The position numbers and the translations under genes were made by a program. Below, piece by piece: positions 32,808-41,426 of a DNA stretch of 64,000 nt (position 1 is its first letter; each line of letters starts with the position of its first letter). The DNA lies in the NCBI RefSeq assembly GCF_014196295.1, contig NZ_JACIDK010000002.1, forward strand, positions 849,768-913,767, given 5' to 3'. The notes below the pieces were generated by a model. That model made no database searches. It was not told the DNA's origin and worked only from the letters and a program-made list of their open reading frames with translations. This stretch comes from Phenylobacterium haematophilum (GTDB lineage Bacteria > Pseudomonadota > Alphaproteobacteria > Caulobacterales > Caulobacteraceae).

Positions 32808-32838
32808 GAAGGCCCCGGAGCGATCCGGGGCCTTTTTT
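32808..32838 (+). terminator. Rho-independent terminator of petABC
   Basis: GGCCCCGGA, loop GCGA, TCCGGGGCC, then TTTTTT (stem 32811-32832). The loop and closing pairs resemble the terminator at 9606. Confidence 0.93.
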
Positions 32839-32918
32839 CGTAACCTGCGCCCTGCTTGACTTTGCGCCGCCCGAAAATCAGCGATACCCCAAACGACTGG
32901 CGGAGGTGCGCGATGGGT

Positions 32919-33695
32919 TCAGCCGGCCGGGGCGAGCAGCAGCTTGCCGGCCGGGAAGTCGAAGCGCAGCCGCCAGCGGGCCAGCAGGGGGGCGCCGATG
33001 ACTCCGTCGGCCTGGGTGTCGGCCAGAGCCCCCGGCACGTTCTCGAACAGGGCGCCGGCGAAGGAGGCGGCCCGCAGTTGCGCGTGGGTCTCGCCATAAG
33101 GCAGCAGATCCTCCGGCTTGGCGGCGCCTGGAACCGAGGCCAGGCGCTGGGAGACCCGCACGGCGGCGTCCGAGCCGGTGGCGATCACGAACTCGCCGCT
33201 GACGGCTCTGGGGCCGTCGGAGACGGCGGCGCGGGCGGTGGCGACGCCGCCGACGACCCGCAGCGGCAGGACGCCGACCTTGCTGCGTACGCGCGGGGCC
33301 CGGGCGCGTGGATAGATGGCGATCTTGCAGGGCGCGAAGCTGACCTCGACCACATAGGCCGACAGCAGGTCGGCGCCGATCACGCCGGCGATCGGGGTGG
33401 GGAAGGCGTAGGTGCGGGCGTCGAGGTCGGCGATGACGAACGGGCGGTCGGGCAGGGTCAGGCCGGCGATCCGCACGGGCCCGCGCTGGTCCTGTTCGAC
33501 GAGGCCGGCGCTCTGGGCCTTGGTCTCGTGCAGCTGGGTGAGGGGCGAGCCGGTGTCGACGATGTAGTCGCCGGCCAGACCGTCGATCGAGGCAGGCGCG
33601 ACGATGACGCCCTGTTCGAACCAGCAGGCCGTTTCGCCGGCATGGGCGGCGAGCGGGAGGGCGGCGGCGGCTAGGGCCAGGGCGACCGGCTTCAT
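32919..33695 (-). CDS. Exported duplicated retropepsin-like aspartyl protease homologue
   Basis: A 258-residue protein with a signal peptide (MKPVALALAAAALPLAAHA). Two internal halves are visible. Half one has DYIVDTGSPLT (D47-T-G) and GVIGADLL (104-111). Half two has EFVIATGSDAA (A172-T-G) and GVIGAPLL (231-238). The first half keeps the catalytic Asp; the second has Ala instead. It may be an active protease only as a dimer, or a non-catalytic binding protein in the periplasm. ATG 33695 is chosen for the signal peptide. Confidence 0.8.
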   Translation of the reverse strand: MKPVALALAAAALPLAAHAGETACWFEQGVIVAPASIDGLAGDYIVDTGSPLTQLHETKAQSAGLVEQDQRGPVRIAGLTLPDRPFVIADLDARTYAFPTPIAGVIGADLLSAYVVEVSFAPCKIAIYPRARAPRVRSKVGVLPLRVVGGVATARAAVSDGPRAVSGEFVIATGSDAAVRVSQRLASVPGAAKPEDLLPYGETHAQLRAASFAGALFENVPGALADTQADGVIGAPLLARWRLRFDFPAGKLLLAPAG

Positions 33696-33856
33696 GGGAT
33701 CCGTGAGGCGAGAGAGCGCCGGGGCGCTTGGCGGCCCCTTCGGCGAACAGCATAGCTGCGATCGCGCCGCTCGGCGACGGGCTGCGCAGGGGCCATCGGC
33801 CATCGCCGGGGCGATTGGGTCTTACCCCTGCCGCATCGATCGCCTAAGTCCAAGCC

Positions 33857-34333
33857 ATGAGCTTCATCAAGCCCTGGCGAGACTTCCGGCGGATGCAGGA
33901 CGTGGCGGTCGGCGCGGCGGTGCTGATCTATGCCGGAGCGGTCGTGAACGCCTTCCGCGTGCTGCCCGGCGGCGCCGAGCTGATCGCCCAGCGCACGCTG
34001 ATCTGGCCGGCCATGTTTCTGTTCGTCTCGTTCGTAGGGCCTCTGGCGGCGCCGCCGCTGAAGCGCGGACTGGCGCGCTATGTGTGGATGAGCTTCCAGG
34101 CGGGGTTCGGCCAGACGCCGATCTCGGTGCTCACCGGCGTGGGGCTGCTCGCGGCGGCGGCGCTGTTCATCTACTGGCAGGTCTGGGCGGTGGGCCACGG
34201 CGGTCGCTATCCGGCCGGGGTGTTCTCCGGCTACGCCGCCGGGATCGGCATCCTGGCGGCGCAGGCGGTGCTGGTGCGGGCGCTGGAGACGGTGCCCGAG
34301 GTGCGCAAGCAGATCGAGGAGCGCGAGCCCTAG
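33857..34333 (+). CDS. Multi-pass membrane protein, unknown
   Basis: A 158-residue protein with four hydrophobic segments (about residues 18-35, 47-65, 90-108 and 122-140) and charged ends. I do not recognise a family. The stop TAG shares the sequence CTAG (34330-34333) with the stop of the convergent GNAT gene. It is the only plus-strand gene in this stretch, divergent from the protease homologue by about 160 bases. Confidence 0.65.
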   Translation: MSFIKPWRDFRRMQDVAVGAAVLIYAGAVVNAFRVLPGGAELIAQRTLIWPAMFLFVSFVGPLAAPPLKRGLARYVWMSFQAGFGQTPISVLTGVGLLAAAALFIYWQVWAVGHGGRYPAGVFSGYAAGIGILAAQAVLVRALETVPEVRKQIEEREP

Positions 34334-34839
34334 CCGGCGGCCGCCGATTCACCGATCTCGAGGTGCAGGCGCAGGGTCGGGAGGCCGTACTCGTCCTCTT
34401 CCTCTCCGACGACGATGAAGCCCAGCTTCTCCAGGATGCGCCAGGAAGCGAGGTTGGCCGGGTCGATGGTTGCGTCGACCGCATCGGGCGTGCAGGCGGC
34501 CAGGAGGGCCCTTGCGGCCTCGGTGGCGTAGCCCCGGCCCCAGTAGGCGCGGGCGAAGCCGTAGATCAGTTCCAGGCGATTGGGGTGGGGCGTGGGGATC
34601 AGGCCGACCCAGCCGATCAGGGCGTCGCTATCGCGCAGGACGACGGCGCGGCTGCCGACTTCGCTCATCATCAGGCTGGCGGCGGCGTTATTGATCCAGA
34701 GCGCGGTCGCCGCCCGGCTGAGCGGCACGCCGTCGCCGACGTGGGCCATCACCTGCGGATCGGCGGCGATCGCGCAGAGGGCGTCGAGGTCGCTCGCCGC
34801 CAGCGGCCGCAGCCGCAGTCTGGTGGTTTCCAGGATCAC
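34330..34839 (-). CDS. GNAT acetyltransferase, RimJ/RimL type
   Basis: A 169-residue protein starting ILETTRLRLRPLAASDLDAL, the typical start of RimJ/RimL-like transferases. ELIYGFARAYWGRGYATEAA holds the acetyl-CoA loop, and NLASWRILEKLGF the C-terminal element. Substrate unknown; ribosomal or small-molecule N-termini are usual. Its start overlaps the stop of the upstream dienelactone hydrolase gene by four bases, so the three minus-strand genes form an operon. Confidence 0.87.
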   Translation of the reverse strand: MILETTRLRLRPLAASDLDALCAIAADPQVMAHVGDGVPLSRAATALWINNAAASLMMSEVGSRAVVLRDSDALIGWVGLIPTPHPNRLELIYGFARAYWGRGYATEAARALLAACTPDAVDATIDPANLASWRILEKLGFIVVGEEEDEYGLPTLRLHLEIGESAAAG

Positions 34840-35516
34840 GCCGAACTTCGCCCCCCGCCGTTGTTGGAGAACAGCGCCAGGGTCCGCAGGCGGGCCAGCC
34901 GGGCGCTGTCAGCGTCGTAGTCGGCGCGGCGATCGGAGACGAAGCCGTGCCCAGCCGGATAGAGGTGGATCGGGATGTCGGGATGACGCTCGGCGATCTC
35001 GTCAATCCGCTCGGGCGGGATCGAGGCGTCGGTCTTGCCGAAGTGCAGGATGATCGGAACCTGGGGCGTCTCGTCCTTCAGTTCGCTGATCCGGCGCCCG
35101 TAGAAGCTGGCGGCGGCCGACAGGCCGGTGCAGCGACAGGCGGCCAGCCAGGCGGCCGCGCCGCCCCAGCAGAAGCCGGTGACGAAGACCGGGGCCTTGA
35201 GCGCGTCGATGGCGGCCTGGGCGTCGCCGGCGACCTGATCCCAGGGGGTGGCCTGGGAATACTCGACGCCCTTGGCGATGGACGCCTGGCTGTAGTCGGC
35301 CTGGAAGCCGCGTTCGAGACGGTCGTAGAACGACGGGGCGATGGTCTCGTAGCCGTCGGCGGCGAAGGCGTCCGCCAGTTCACGGATGTGGTCTGTGACC
35401 CCGAAGATCTCCTGGATCAGCAGCAGGCCGCCACGGCGCGCATCACTCGGTTTTGCGTGATAGGCGCCGAGCTCGAAGCCGTCGAACGTGCTCTTGAGGG
35501 TGATCTGCTGGCCCAT
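34836..35516 (-). CDS. Dienelactone hydrolase family protein (copy 1)
   Basis: A 226-residue alpha/beta hydrolase. VFVTGFCWGGAAAW holds the catalytic Cys of the dienelactone hydrolase family, LHFGKTDASIP the Asp region and PAGHGFVSDRR the His. The start is ATG 35516 by analogy with its neighbour (both begin MGxxITL); GTG 35522 overlaps the upstream stop. The family opens lactones from ring-cleaved aromatics or hydrolyses small esters. It is a tandem paralogue of the next gene upstream. Confidence 0.87.
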   Translation of the reverse strand: MGQQITLKSTFDGFELGAYHAKPSDARRGGLLLIQEIFGVTDHIRELADAFAADGYETIAPSFYDRLERGFQADYSQASIAKGVEYSQATPWDQVAGDAQAAIDALKAPVFVTGFCWGGAAAWLAACRCTGLSAAASFYGRRISELKDETPQVPIILHFGKTDASIPPERIDEIAERHPDIPIHLYPAGHGFVSDRRADYDADSARLARLRTLALFSNNGGGRSSA

Positions 35517-35518
35517 GC

Positions 35519-36187
35519 TCACGCGTTCTCGAACAACTCGCGGGTGCGGGCGCGGGCAAGGTCGGCGGCCTCTTCGTTGTAGCGCTCGGGGCTATCGTTA
35601 TTGAAGCCGTGGCCGGCGCCTTCGTAGATGTAGACCGGGACGTCGGGGTTGTGTTCGTGCACGGCCTTCTCGACCTCGTCGGCGGGGATCCCAGGATCGG
35701 TGTGGCCAAGGTGGATGATCGTCGGGCAAAGCGGCCGGAGTGCGGCGTTGGCCTGCACAAGGCTGCCATAATAGCTGGCGGCTGCGGCGATCCCTTCGAC
35801 CTTGGCGGCGCTCAGCCAGGTCAACGAGCCGCCGTAGCAGTAGCCGACGACAAAGACCTTGCCGCGCGCAGCCAGGAAGTCTCGGCAGGCGGCGATGTCG
35901 GTCAGCGCCTGCTCCAGCGGCGTGGCGCGGGCATGGGCGACGCCGGCGGCCAGCCCCTCGGGGTCGTGAGCGGCGGTGAAGTGGCGTTCGCGGCGGTCGT
36001 AGAGCGAGGGGGCGATCGCCTCGTAGCCGGCCTTGGCCCAGCGTTCGACGTCGGCGCGGATGTGCCGGTCGATGCCGAAAATTTCCTGAAGCACGATGAC
36101 CCCGCCTTTGCGCGGGGTGAAGGCCTGCTCGTGGTAGGCCGAAAACTCGAAGCCGTCCGCGCCCCGGAGGGTGATGGTCTCGCCCAT
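35519..36187 (-). CDS. Dienelactone hydrolase family protein (copy 2)
   Basis: A 222-residue protein like copy 1: QEIFGIDRHIRADVERWAKA, VVGYCYGGSLTW with the catalytic Cys, HLGHTDPGIPADEVE and YEGAGHGFNND with His. The two copies differ in the residue after Cys and in the central loops, which suggests different substrates. It is the first gene of a three-gene operon. The 292 bases upstream contain a large palindrome but no clear gene. Confidence 0.87.
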   Translation of the reverse strand: MGETITLRGADGFEFSAYHEQAFTPRKGGVIVLQEIFGIDRHIRADVERWAKAGYEAIAPSLYDRRERHFTAAHDPEGLAAGVAHARATPLEQALTDIAACRDFLAARGKVFVVGYCYGGSLTWLSAAKVEGIAAAASYYGSLVQANAALRPLCPTIIHLGHTDPGIPADEVEKAVHEHNPDVPVYIYEGAGHGFNNDSPERYNEEAADLARARTRELFENA

Positions 36188-36479
36188 GCGTTTCTCCCGT
36201 CTTGTTAGACGCGAGCTAAGCAGAGAACCTCAGCACGGGCGACGCGGATTCATCTACGGGCGCTCACGAAAGCGGCGCCCCTCGGCGCCGGCCTAGGCCG
36301 GCGCCGGGGCGTCCAGCGTCACCTTCCAGCTCTCGACGTCATGAAGGCCGACGCTTCCAGCCCCCGGAAGCATTCCGGAAACTTGCGCGAGGTCGCCGGA
36401 GCTCACAAGCCAAGCTTGCAGGCGGCGCGCCGCGCGGCGGCGGCCCTGCAAGTTGCGTGCCTGTCAGCTGGGAGGGGCG
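36188..36479. other. Intergenic region with possible degraded ORF
   Basis: Almost 300 bases without a confident gene. A minus-strand frame without stops runs from about 36463 to a TAG at 36295-36293 and would end SWKVTLDAPAPA; only TTG and GTG starts without ribosome sites are available. An 8-bp repeat CTTGCAGG/CCTGCAAG brackets 36415-36451 and could terminate ychF. A 24-bp perfect palindrome lies at 36283-36306. Confidence 0.4.
36283..36306. repeat. 24-bp perfect palindrome
   Basis: CGGCGCCGGCCT followed directly by its reverse complement, with CTAG at the centre. It coincides with the end (GCGCCGGCCTAG on the minus strand) of the possible degraded frame. It has no loop, so it could form a cruciform or a terminator-like stem only with an opened centre. 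Confidence 0.6.
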
Positions 36480-37577
36480 TCAGACGTTGAAGCGGAAGTT
36501 CATCACGTCGCCGTCCTTGACGACGTATTCCTTGCCTTCTGCGCGGAGCTTGCCGGCGTCGCGGGCTCCGGCCTCGCCCTTGAGGTTCACATAGTCCTCG
36601 TAGGCGATGGTTTCAGCGCGGATGAAGCCCTTCTCGAAATCGGTGTGGATCACGCCGGCCGCCTGCGGGGCGGTGTCGCCCTTGTGGATGGTCCAGGCGC
36701 GGGCTTCCTTGGGGCCCACCGTGAAGTAGGTCTGCAGGCCGAGCAGGTGGTAGGCCTCGCGGATCAGCTTGTTGAGGCCCGGCTCGGTCAGGCCGAGGGT
36801 CTCCAGGAACTCGACGCGCTCGGCTTCGTCCAGGAGGGCGATCTCGCTCTCGATCTGGGCGGAGATCACGACATGATCGGCGCCATCGCGCTTGGCGCGC
36901 TCGGCGACCAGGTTCGACAGGTCGTTGCCGGTGGCGGCCGAAGCCTCGTCCACGTTGGACACGTAGAGCGCCGGCTTGGAGGTCAGCAGCTGCAGCATGC
37001 GCCACGCCTTGTCGTCTTCGGCCGAGACCTGCGCCTTGCGGGCCGGGCGGCCGGCGTTGAGCTCGGCCAGGGCGACGTTGACCAGGCGCAGGGTCTGGGC
37101 GCTTTCCTTGTCGCCGGTCTTGGCGCGCTTCTCGAGGTTGGCGACGCGCTTTTCGAGGCTTTCGAGGTCGGCCAGCATCAGCTCGGTCTCGATGGTCTCG
37201 AGGTCGGCGAGCGGGTCGATCTTGCCTTCGACGTGGGTGATGTCGTCGTCGATGAAGCAGCGGGCGACGAAGGCGACGGCGTCGCAGTCGCGGATGTTGG
37301 CCAGGAACTGGTTGCCCAGGCCCTCGCCCTTGGACGCGCCGCGCACCAGGCCGGCGATGTCGACGAAGTTCATCCGGGCCGGAATGATCTCCTTGGACGG
37401 GATGATGGCGGCGAGGGCGTTCAGGCGCGGCTCGGGGACGGCCACGTCGCCGGTGTTCGGCTCGATGGTGCAGAACGGATAGTTGGCGGCCTGGGCCGCG
37501 GCCGTCTGGGTGAGCGCGTTGAAGAGGGTCGACTTGCCGACGTTGGGCAGGCCGACGATCGCGACTTTGAGAGCCAT
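36480..37577 (-). CDS. ychF: Ribosome-associated P-loop ATPase/GTPase YchF
   Basis: A 365-residue YchF/OLA1 protein. G1 is GLPNVGKSTLFNAL, G3 DIAGLVRGASKGEGLG, and the G4 position reads SNVDE, the altered NxxE-type motif linked to ATP preference. A coiled coil follows, then the C-terminal TGS domain (YFTVGPKEARAWTIHKGDTA, GKEYVVKDGDVMNFRFNV). It binds ribosomes and takes part in stress responses. It is the last gene of the rplY-pth-ychF group, 63 bases after pth. Confidence 0.96.
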   Translation of the reverse strand: MALKVAIVGLPNVGKSTLFNALTQTAAAQAANYPFCTIEPNTGDVAVPEPRLNALAAIIPSKEIIPARMNFVDIAGLVRGASKGEGLGNQFLANIRDCDAVAFVARCFIDDDITHVEGKIDPLADLETIETELMLADLESLEKRVANLEKRAKTGDKESAQTLRLVNVALAELNAGRPARKAQVSAEDDKAWRMLQLLTSKPALYVSNVDEASAATGNDLSNLVAERAKRDGADHVVISAQIESEIALLDEAERVEFLETLGLTEPGLNKLIREAYHLLGLQTYFTVGPKEARAWTIHKGDTAPQAAGVIHTDFEKGFIRAETIAYEDYVNLKGEAGARDAGKLRAEGKEYVVKDGDVMNFRFNV

Positions 37578-37640
37578 GGGGAGAGCTGTTCCTGAAATTC
37601 GAGCCGGCGACCTAGCACGTTAGACCGATTGGCCCAAGCA

Positions 37641-38255
37641 TTAGGCCTGGCGGCCGCGCGGCACGTCGCTCTTGTCGGCGGGGGCCAGGCGCATGACCTC
37701 GGTCTGGTACTTCTCGTCCTCGCCCTCGGCGAGCAGGGGCGCGGCGTCGGCCACGGCGCGCAGCAGCGCCTCCACCCAGGCCTGGTCGACCTTGTGGAAG
37801 TCGGAGAGCACGTGCCCCTGGACGCGGTCCTTGTGGCCGGGATGCCCGACGCCGAGCCGCGCGCGGCGGAAGTCGGGGCCGATGTGGGCGGTGACCGAGC
37901 GCACGCCGTTGTTGCCGGCCGCGCCGCCGCCCAGCTTCATGCGGAAGCGGCCGGGCGCCATGTCGATCTCGTCGTAGAACAGCACGAGGTCGGCGGGCTT
38001 GAGCTTGTAGAACTTCAGCGCCTCGGCCACGGAGCGACCGCTCTCGTTGTAGAAGGTCTGAGGCTTGAGGATCAGGGTGCGGACCGGGCCGCTGGGCGTC
38101 TCGATCTCGCCCTCGCGGACGAGGGCGGAGAAACGGGAGCGTTCGGGACCGAATCGCCAGCGGCGCGCGATCTCGTCGACGGCCATGAAGCCGATATTAT
38201 GCCGGTTGCCCGCATAGCGGGCTCCCGGGTTGCCCTGGCCGGCCAGGACGAGCAT
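37641..38255 (-). CDS. pth: Peptidyl-tRNA hydrolase
   Basis: A 204-residue Pth. Motifs are VLAGQGNPGARYAGNRHNIG with the catalytic His, KPQTFYNESGRSV, LVLFYDEIDMAPGRFRMKLG and GGAAGNNGVRS. It releases peptides from peptidyl-tRNA that drops off ribosomes. A C-terminal charged extension follows the domain. It starts 29 bases after rplY, which supports co-transcription. Confidence 0.95.
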   Translation of the reverse strand: MLVLAGQGNPGARYAGNRHNIGFMAVDEIARRWRFGPERSRFSALVREGEIETPSGPVRTLILKPQTFYNESGRSVAEALKFYKLKPADLVLFYDEIDMAPGRFRMKLGGGAAGNNGVRSVTAHIGPDFRRARLGVGHPGHKDRVQGHVLSDFHKVDQAWVEALLRAVADAAPLLAEGEDEKYQTEVMRLAPADKSDVPRGRQA

Positions 38256-38284
38256 GCGCTGCCCCCCAACCGGCCGTCAGGGAC

Positions 38285-38893
38285 TTAAGCTTCGGCTTCG
38301 CCGGCGGCTTCTTCAGCGGCTTCCGAGGCGCCCGCGGCCGAACCGGCCACAGTGGCGATCACGAAGTCGCGGTCGACGGTCGGGCTCACGCCCTTCGGCA
38401 GGTCGAAGGCGCCGATGCGGATGGTGTCGCCGATTTCCAGGCCGGTCAGGTCGAAGACCAGCTCTTCCGGGATCGAGTCGGCCGGGCAGGCCAGTTCGAC
38501 TTCGTGACGGACGACGTTCAGCGTGCCGCCCTTCTTCAGGCCCGGCGAGGCTTCCTGGTTCTTGAAGTGAACCGGAACCGAGATCTTGATCGTCTGATGC
38601 TCGTCGACGCGGTACAGGTCGAAGTGCATCGGCTCGTCGGTCACCGGATGCATGTCCACGACCTTGGCGATGACCGGCTGGGTTTCCGAGCCGTGCTTCA
38701 GGGTCACCAGGTGGCCGAGCAGCTTGCCGGTGTAGAGCGCCTTGCGGAACTCGTTCGACTTGACGGTGATCGCCACGGGATCCTTGTCGCCGCCGTACAG
38801 CACGCCGGGGACCAGACCCTCGCGGCGGGCGGCGCGCGCACCACCGGTTCCAATGCGCTCGCGCAGTTCAACGTTCAGGATAATATCGGCCAT
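38285..38893 (-). CDS. rplY: 50S ribosomal protein L25, long form (Ctc)
   Basis: A 202-residue L25. The N-terminal 5S rRNA-binding domain begins with LNVELRERIGTGGARAARRE and GLVPGVLYGG, and the C-terminal TL5/Ctc-type domain follows (FDLTGLEIGDTIRIGAFDLP). The end is Ala/Glu rich. The translation start has GAGG upstream. A 9-bp hairpin in the leader (38915-38938) may affect expression. It heads the pth-ychF group. Confidence 0.94.
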   Translation of the reverse strand: MADIILNVELRERIGTGGARAARREGLVPGVLYGGDKDPVAITVKSNEFRKALYTGKLLGHLVTLKHGSETQPVIAKVVDMHPVTDEPMHFDLYRVDEHQTIKISVPVHFKNQEASPGLKKGGTLNVVRHEVELACPADSIPEELVFDLTGLEIGDTIRIGAFDLPKGVSPTVDRDFVIATVAGSAAGASEAAEEAAGEAEA

Positions 38894-38914
38894 GGCCTCG
38901 CCTCAAAACGAAGC

Positions 38915-38938
38915 CGCCGCGCGAAGACCCGCGCGGCG
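38915..38938 (-). promoter_or_regulatory. Leader hairpin upstream of rplY
   Basis: CGCCGCGCG, loop AAGACC, CGCGCGGCG: a perfect 9-bp stem 22-45 bases before the rplY start. It could be a ribosomal-protein leader element or simple GC structure. Confidence 0.35.
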
Positions 38939-38978
38939 ACGGAACGACCCGTTAGGGCCGAAAGGTGCGCGTAGATAC

Positions 38979-39013
38979 ACAAAACCCCCGCCCGTGGCAA
39001 CGGGCAGGGGAAA
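38979..39013 (-). terminator. Rho-independent terminator of the lipoprotein gene
   Basis: On the minus strand: CCCCTGCCCG, loop TTGCCA, CGGGCGGGGG, then TTTTG. It separates the lipoprotein gene from rplY. Confidence 0.88.
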
Positions 39014-39019
39014 TGATTT

Positions 39020-40063
39020 CTAACCCTTTTTCGCGGGCTTCTTCGCCGCAGGCTTTTTGGCCGGGGTCGGCTTGTAGCTGGCGTTCTCGCGAACGGTCGG
39101 AACGAAGCGCGGCTCGAACGGCTCGGGCTGGCCCGAGGCTTTGATGACGCAGCGGGCGGTGTCCATCATCGCGTGCTGGCCCAGGCAGAAGACGTCCTCA
39201 TAGTGCGGCTTGGAGACGGCCAGACACTGATAGAGGTTCAGCTTGGCCATATTGGCGCAGGAGGCGACGTTCGGCTCGACCATGATGGCGTTGAGCGTGG
39301 CGACGTTCGGCTCGCTGGCCTGGCCGAGCACGGCGAGGGCGGCGACGGCGAGGCTGCGAATCACCACCGGCGTGAACGGCGGGGTGACGGACGCGCCGGT
39401 CACGCCGAGCGGCTGGGCGCCGCTGATCGCCTGTTGCAGGCGGGTGGTCTGGGTGATGTCGCCGACGGCCGGGGTCGAGCCGAGCAGCTTGGCCTGGGAC
39501 AGGCGCGCGTCGCGGCCGACCACGTCGCTCTTGGACCAGGACTGCTTCTGGACGTCGTAGGCGGCCTGCTTCACGGCCTTGCCGGCCTGGTAGAACTTGT
39601 TCCCGTCCTCGCCGAGCGCGGCGATCACGACCCCGGCCCCGCTGGCCGCGCCCGGGAGGCCGACTACGTAGGCCGGGTCCTTCATGATCTCATAGGCGAT
39701 CTGCTGGCGCTGGGCCGCGGTGCCCGAGTACTGCTTCACGCCGGCGACGAAGGTCGGGTCCTGCAGGGCGACGATCGCGCCGTACGCGATGGCCCCCTTC
39801 AGGAACTGCTTGGGCTCATAGGAGGCGGCGACCTTCAGGCCCTCGGCGACCATCTGGCCGTCGACGAAGGCGGGCGAGACCGCGGCGGCCTTGTCCATGT
39901 AGTACCGGTAGGCGGAGGCCTGCTCGACGATGCTGGGCGCCAGGCTGACGGCCGGCGCGGGCGGCTCCGCCGGCTTAGGCGGCGGAGGTTCGGCGCAGGA
40001 GGCCAGAATTGTGGCGAATGCGATGGCGACGGCCGTCAGGCCAGCGCGAGAAGCCGAAATCAT
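39020..40063 (-). CDS. Lipoprotein of unknown function
   Basis: A 347-residue protein. A lipoprotein signal ends with ATILASC, so Cys 23 is the lipidation site, followed by a Pro-rich linker (PPPPKPAEPPAPAVSLAP). The rest is Ala-rich and probably helical, with a C-terminal region containing four to five cysteines and a basic tail (AKKPAAKKPAKKG). I do not recognise a domain. It lies between prs and rplY but has its own terminator. A TTAAC-N5-TTAAC-like site lies about 75 bases upstream of its start. Confidence 0.75.
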   Translation of the reverse strand: MISASRAGLTAVAIAFATILASCAEPPPPKPAEPPAPAVSLAPSIVEQASAYRYYMDKAAAVSPAFVDGQMVAEGLKVAASYEPKQFLKGAIAYGAIVALQDPTFVAGVKQYSGTAAQRQQIAYEIMKDPAYVVGLPGAASGAGVVIAALGEDGNKFYQAGKAVKQAAYDVQKQSWSKSDVVGRDARLSQAKLLGSTPAVGDITQTTRLQQAISGAQPLGVTGASVTPPFTPVVIRSLAVAALAVLGQASEPNVATLNAIMVEPNVASCANMAKLNLYQCLAVSKPHYEDVFCLGQHAMMDTARCVIKASGQPEPFEPRFVPTVRENASYKPTPAKKPAAKKPAKKG

Positions 40064-40133
40064 CCAGAGCCTTCCCCAAGAAATAAGGCGTGGGAGCCTA
40101 GCCCCTCCAGCGGGCGAGAATGTGACCGCCAGC

Positions 40134-40151
40134 GGTTAACGAGGCTTAACC
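40134..40151. promoter_or_regulatory. GGTTAA-N6-TTAACC palindrome (CtrA-like half sites)
   Basis: An inverted repeat with two TTAA boxes separated by six bases, 70-90 bases upstream of the lipoprotein start. The CtrA consensus of Caulobacter is TTAA-N7-TTAAC, so the spacing is one base short. It may be a weak CtrA site or another dimeric operator. Confidence 0.35.
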
Positions 40152-40331
40152 AAAACCGGTTCTAGGCGAGGTCTGACGCATTTGTGACCCCTTCCGACGG
40201 ACCCGGCCGGACGACCATAGGAGCGCAGTCGGCGACGGTCGACGACCGCGCCTGAGGGGCGTCGTTCGGCCGCGGGCGCGGCCGGGTTGCGGGCGAGGCC
40301 GCCTGAGGACCACCGCCGCAGGTCAACGGGG

Positions 40332-41267
40332 TCAGTCGAAGAGCTTGGATACCGACTCTTCGTTGGCGATGCGGCGGATCGCTTCGCCGAGCAGCTGGTC
40401 GCAGCTGACATAGCGGATCTTGCCGCCTTCGAGGGCGCGCTCCGGGGCCGGGATGGAGTCGGTCATCACCAGTTCCTTGAGCACCGAGCCGTTCACGCGC
40501 TCGACCGCCGCGCCGGACATCACGCCGTGGGTCACATAGGCCGAGACCTCGGTGGCGCCGGCGTCGATCAGCGCCTGGGCGGCGTTGCAGAGCGTGCCGC
40601 CGCCGTCGATCATGTCGTCGAACAGGATGCAGCGGCGGCCCGAGACGTCGCCGATGACGTTGGCGACTTCGCTCTTGCCAGGGCCGGAGCGGCGCTTGTC
40701 GACGATGGCCAGCTCGGCGTTCAGGCGCGAGGCCACGGCCAGGGCGCGGACCACGCCGCCGACGTCGGGCGAGACGATCATGATGTCGGCCGGCTTGTCG
40801 TAGTTGATCTTGATGTCGTTCGCGAGCAGCGGCGCCGAAATCAGGTTGTCGGTCGGGATGTCAAAGAAGCCCTGAATCTGGCCCGAGTGCAGGTCCATGG
40901 TCAGCACGCGGTCGGCGCCGGCGCGCTCGATCAGGTTGGCGACCAGCTTGGCCGAGATCGGCGTGCGGCCGCCGGTCTTGCGGTCCTGACGGGCGTAGCC
41001 GAAGTAGGGCATCACCGCGGTGATCCGCCGGGCCGAGGCGCGCTTCAGCGCGTCGATGCAGACCAGCAGCTCCATCAGGTTGTCGTTGGCGGGATAGTTC
41101 GTCGACTGGATGATGAAGACGTCCTCGCCGCGGACGTTCTCATCGATCGTCACCCAAACCTCGTTGTCGGCGAAACGCTTCACCTGCGCACGGGTGAGGG
41201 GGAGGTCGAGGCGCGAGGCGACAGCCTCCGCCAGCGCGCGGTTGGAGTTGCCGGCCAGCAGCTTCAT
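40332..41267 (-). CDS. prs: Ribose-phosphate pyrophosphokinase
   Basis: A 311-residue class I PRPP synthetase. Motifs: [79 protein letters not shown] and the PRPP loop [20 protein letters not shown]. It makes PRPP for nucleotide, His and Trp synthesis. ATG 41267 gives the normal family start; the longer upstream frame is not conserved. The gap to the divergent antiporter is about 160 bases. Confidence 0.96.
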   Translation of the reverse strand: MKLLAGNSNRALAEAVASRLDLPLTRAQVKRFADNEVWVTIDENVRGEDVFIIQSTNYPANDNLMELLVCIDALKRASARRITAVMPYFGYARQDRKTGGRTPISAKLVANLIERAGADRVLTMDLHSGQIQGFFDIPTDNLISAPLLANDIKINYDKPADIMIVSPDVGGVVRALAVASRLNAELAIVDKRRSGPGKSEVANVIGDVSGRRCILFDDMIDGGGTLCNAAQALIDAGATEVSAYVTHGVMSGAAVERVNGSVLKELVMTDSIPAPERALEGGKIRYVSCDQLLGEAIRRIANEESVSKLFD

Positions 41268-41426
41268 CGGTCCCCCAGGGGCAGGTATCGGTAATTGCCG
41301 GGCTTTTAGCAGGCGAGGGCCGGGGAGCAAGGCCCCACAACGGCGCAGGACGAGATCACGTAACAATCTCGCGGGGAGAATGGGTTCGCCTCGCGGCATG
41401 GCGCCGCTTGGTTTACGGTGTGCGCC

